Positions 62,401 through 64,000 of a stretch of DNA of 64,000 nt are shown piece after piece; position 1 is the stretch's first letter, and each line of letters begins with the position of its first letter. Where the stretch lies: assembly GCF_003049645.1 (NCBI RefSeq), contig NZ_PYWK01000007.1:1-64000 (forward strand). The letters run 5' to 3'. This DNA is from Metasolibacillus fluoroglycofenilyticus. Lineage in GTDB: Bacteria; Bacillota; Bacilli; Bacillales_A; Planococcaceae. The notes under the pieces are model-generated. The model ran no database searches, was not told the origin of the DNA, and saw only the letters and a program-made list of their open reading frames with translations. The translations under genes were made by a program, and so were the position numbers.

Positions 62401-63748
62401 AACAACGGCTGACTTATTTGCAACAATGGAAATAGATAGTCAACAGGTGTTAAGTGGTCGTCCTTCTCAATTGATTCCGCTAGCTGTAGGAAATAATGAG
62501 ATTGACATTGAAGTAACCGCAGAAGACGGGACAAAGAAAACTTATCTAGTTACGGTGTACAGAATGCCAATTACTAACGGTGGAGGAGGCGGTTGGATTC
62601 CATCGTCCAATGCAAATTTAGCAGATTTAGCAGTGTATAGCGGTGAAGATAATATTCTTAAGGGATTTTCACCAGATAAAATGGCGTATCAAATAGAGAC
62701 AGAAGCGGATGCGATTGACATCACTTTTGAAACGACCCATCATGGCGCAAGCATCTTCGTCAATGGCGAGAAAGTGGAAGGAAGGATGCAAATCGATTTA
62801 AAAGATGGCGAAAATAAGATTGAAATTGTTGTTCGTGCAGAAGATGGCAAGGAAAAAATATATACGGTTACGGTGTATAGAAAGCATGGTGGGGGAGGCG
62901 ATTTGATTCCATCGTCCAATGCGAATTTAGCAAATTTGGTAGTGTATAAAGGTGAAAACAATATTCTTAAGGGATTTTCAGCAGATGAAACGGTGTATCA
63001 AATAGAAACAGAAGCGGATTCGATTGACATCACTTTTGAAACGACCCATCATGGCGCGAGCATTTTCGTCAATGGCGAGAAAGTGGAAGGAAGGATACAG
63101 ATTGATTTAGCAGATGGCGAAAATACGATTGAAATTGTTGTTCATGCAGAAGATGGCAAGGAAAAAGTATATACATTAATGATTAAACGATTAAAAGTAG
63201 CACCATTTTCAGATATTAATGGGCATTGGGCAGAAGAATATATCAAAGAGGCTTATCGTAATGGATGGTTTAAAGGCTATCCGAATGGGGATTTCGGTCC
63301 TGACAATCATGTCACTCGAATGCAGGCGGCGAGCTTGATTGTTCGAGTTCTCAGGTTGACAGAACGTTCAACAGTTTCGTTTACTGATATTCATGGTATC
63401 GAACTTGAAACGCTGGAAGAATTAGAGAGAGCATACGCAAATGGTGTTATCCACGGTTTTTCAGACGAGACGTTTAAGCCAAACGCAGATGTAACACGTG
63501 CACAACTCGCATTAATGATTTATCGCTCATACGAAAAAATGACTGGTATGGCTTATGAGCCAAAGCAACAAGCAAATTTTCCTGATATTGCATTATATGA
63601 TGAAGAAACACAAAAAGCAATTGCAATGCTTGTAGAACTCGGTATTGCTGAAGGTTCAGGGGGAATGTTTCTTCCGAAGAATCAGGCAACTCGTGCTCAC
63701 GCAGCAAAAATGTTAGTGAATTATAAAAAGATACTTACATCACTTTAA
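59453..63748 (+). CDS. Large secreted repeat protein with C-terminal SLH motifs
   Basis: 1431 residues from ATG 59453 (GCGAGGTGG upstream). Order: signal peptide (about 1-30); a DNRLRE/CBM96-like beta domain (about 33-215, KFDVSSIDPARIIQSATLEFFV ... DVKNFIVSQVDDG); three fibronectin-III-like repeats (from 219, 531 and 844), the first two each followed by two further beta repeats (SADQSLTEENLDGRRLTVTL and KKIIVMLKGGTFVETLNPVNW types); three cadherin-like beta-sandwich repeats (about 943-1243); three SLH motifs (about 1252-1431). It should be tethered to the cell wall and present a long stalk with a carbohydrate-binding-like tip. No catalytic domain is visible. Confidence 0.88.
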   Translation: MKIINRILVFFLFFMLLEPTLLSVQSSAENSIELEPVANKMIDDTSVYPGGYFDGQNLLIVGYQKIEGTVFGYSESMLKFDVSSIDPARIIQSATLEFFVKSVFRTPSEWLDMQPHLNLYGSEDDGWQEDGIRVNLSKDYPIVEDREIVNGSSTYSFDVKNFIVSQVDDGMATFVLNGREIPDDLLDLSETNVESAFTVFARSTDKPPRLLIEYAPNSAPIVETGNAAQIGVNSAMISAEVASSGGEVMTERGIEYRKSGTSDYTKVVAETAEAGNYTVELTGLSPSTSYEVRAYATNTIGTSYGSVMTFTTQDITAIISADQSLTEENLDGRRLTVTLSGTTFKSPLIASDFTLQNAPKGLTISQVERTNDTEAIVTLSFDGTDFDSNHSLDLIVAGTVLTSEAALLVTPPLPVIATNDSEWITLSESDEIWEGEEDGKKIIVMLKGGTFVETLNPVNWTVNNLPSGVSKGAVARIDSKTVHITLGGNTTVSYAGDITNVVVSLKAEEYDDSTGGGVLSASGIVLRAGQAPIVSTGNVTDITTNSAEVAGEVTADGRQPITERGIEYRKSGASSYKKVSDSLADIGSYNVELNSLEANTTYEYRAYATNAKETSYGSVMTFTTQDITAIISADQSLTEENLDGRRLTVTLSGTTFKSPLIASDFTLQNAPKGLTISQVERTNDTEAIVTLSFDGTDFDSNHSLDLIVAGTVLTSDVNVTVTPPLSIIASNDSESISLSQLDDIWEAEEDGKKIIVMLKGGTFVETLNPVNWTVSNLPSGVSKGAVARIDSKTVHITLNGNAIAPYVGDITNVTVSLTTAEYDDSTDGAALSANSDIVLKAHQAPTVSTGTATEITATFVMLAGEVTSVGTKPVTEQGIEYRKSGSTDNYMRLVAQTVSNGIFAVEVTGLEPNTSYEYRAYAKNDKGITYDVLAQFSTTALSRNADLQNIVLSTGSMNERFSSNDLRYTANVGNHVREVQITATTADLFATMEIDSQQVLSGRPSQLIPLAVGNNEIDIEVTAEDGTKKTYLVTVYRMPITNGGGGGWIPSSNANLADLAVYSGEDNILKGFSPDKMAYQIETEADAIDITFETTHHGASIFVNGEKVEGRMQIDLKDGENKIEIVVRAEDGKEKIYTVTVYRKHGGGGDLIPSSNANLANLVVYKGENNILKGFSADETVYQIETEADSIDITFETTHHGASIFVNGEKVEGRIQIDLADGENTIEIVVHAEDGKEKVYTLMIKRLKVAPFSDINGHWAEEYIKEAYRNGWFKGYPNGDFGPDNHVTRMQAASLIVRVLRLTERSTVSFTDIHGIELETLEELERAYANGVIHGFSDETFKPNADVTRAQLALMIYRSYEKMTGMAYEPKQQANFPDIALYDEETQKAIAMLVELGIAEGSGGMFLPKNQATRAHAAKMLVNYKKILTSL
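60107..61981 (+). repeat. Tandem 936-bp repeat inside the SLH protein gene
   Basis: Module 1 is 60107-61042 and module 2 is 61043-61981. Within them 60358-60663 is almost identical to 61294-61599 at the DNA level, and 60757-60909 to 61693-61845, all at an offset of exactly 936 bp (312 codons). The FN3-like part has diverged much more. A third FN3 unit starts at 61982. Cadherin-like units 2 and 3 repeat at 309 bp (62596 and 62905). Confidence 0.9.
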
Positions 63749-63858
63749 AAATGTAATAATTATGTTACTAGAGTCTTGATTTTTACTTGCCAAAAGAATC
63801 TTGCATGATTGACCTTAAATGCATAGTGTCGGTAAAGTTCTTTATATGGCCCTATAAT

Positions 63859-63893
63859 AATGGTGTTAGTGAAGAAAATTCACTAGCACCATT
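63859..63893 (+). terminator. Hairpin downstream of the SLH protein gene
   Basis: AATGGTGTTAGTGAA, GAAAA, TTCACTAGCACCATT: a 15-bp stem, but with only a late GTTTT. The remaining bases to 64000 show no gene. Confidence 0.6.
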
Positions 63894-64000
63894 ACTGCGT
63901 TTTAAAATAGAAAGTAAGTGAGTTTTTAATTATCGAGATGAACAATTTATAGATTGTACACTCATTCTTTATAATAATTATCCGACAGCAATTGTAAATA

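Overview
The window is low-G+C Firmicute DNA, most likely from a Planococcaceae member close to Lysinibacillus or Solibacillus. The signs are strong AGGAGG-type ribosome binding sites, frequent TTG and GTG starts, S-layer-homology (SLH) wall proteins, and a gene order that follows Bacillus subtilis in two blocks. These are tsaE-tsaB-rimI-tsaD / ydiF / rex-tatA-tatC / ydiL / groES-groEL on the left and moxR(yeaC)-yeaD-yebA-guaA on the right. The genus is an inference; no 16S sequence is present.

Layout. 1-470: end of an rRNA operon (complete 5S gene, terminator, and a second partial 5S-plus-terminator copy). 470-3640: non-coding DNA with two 21-bp-period repeats, ctc (L25), a patatin-like lipase, tRNA-Asp and a small lipoprotein. 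3972-6583: the t6A tRNA-modification operon with rimI. 6584-7459: a DnaA-box cluster between tsaD and ydiF. 7460-15161: a small membrane protein, an ABC-F ATPase, Rex, the Tat translocase pair, a CPBP protease, and groESL behind a perfect CIRCE operator. 15303-17424: GNAT, YwqG-like and YusW-like genes. 17568-25696: a catabolic locus with an MFS carrier diverging from a ring-cleavage-dioxygenase / PIG-L / RraA / RidA operon, a three-part TRAP transporter and a GntR-FCD regulator. 26105-35587: spore-cortex-type LysM-GH18 enzyme, SGNH-SLH protein, esterase, LysR, Sel1-repeat protein, HemAT globin sensor and coproporphyrinogen oxidase. 35600-41196: SAM riboswitch with yitJ and metH. 41468-44484: des-desK-desR membrane-fluidity module. 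44687-49657: proline dehydrogenase, FetAB-type ABC transporter, pncB-nadE NAD salvage. 50544-58710: moxR-DUF58-transglutaminase operon, then two GMP synthase genes, the first with a degenerate glutaminase domain, with a 71-residue WCX-like gene between them. 59453-63748: a 1431-residue secreted repeat protein ending in three SLH motifs.

How genes work together. The 18.7-25.7 kb locus is the best candidate for a little-described system. An extradiol-type dioxygenase is followed by homologues of 4-oxalomesaconate hydratase (GalB type, PIG-L fold) and carboxy-hydroxy-oxoadipate aldolase (RraA fold), plus a RidA deaminase, so an aromatic acid could be taken to pyruvate and oxaloacetate. The divergent promoters of the locus each carry the same 11-bp palindrome TTGTTSAACAA just after the -10 box, a plausible operator for the GntR protein. 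A second theme is a family of intergenic elements with a terminator-like hairpin at one or both ends (GTCCGAAAAG arms), found at 3' ends of genes throughout the window; at least two distant copies are clear homologues about 200 bp long. Assignments were made by reading the sequence and by family knowledge; no database search was run.
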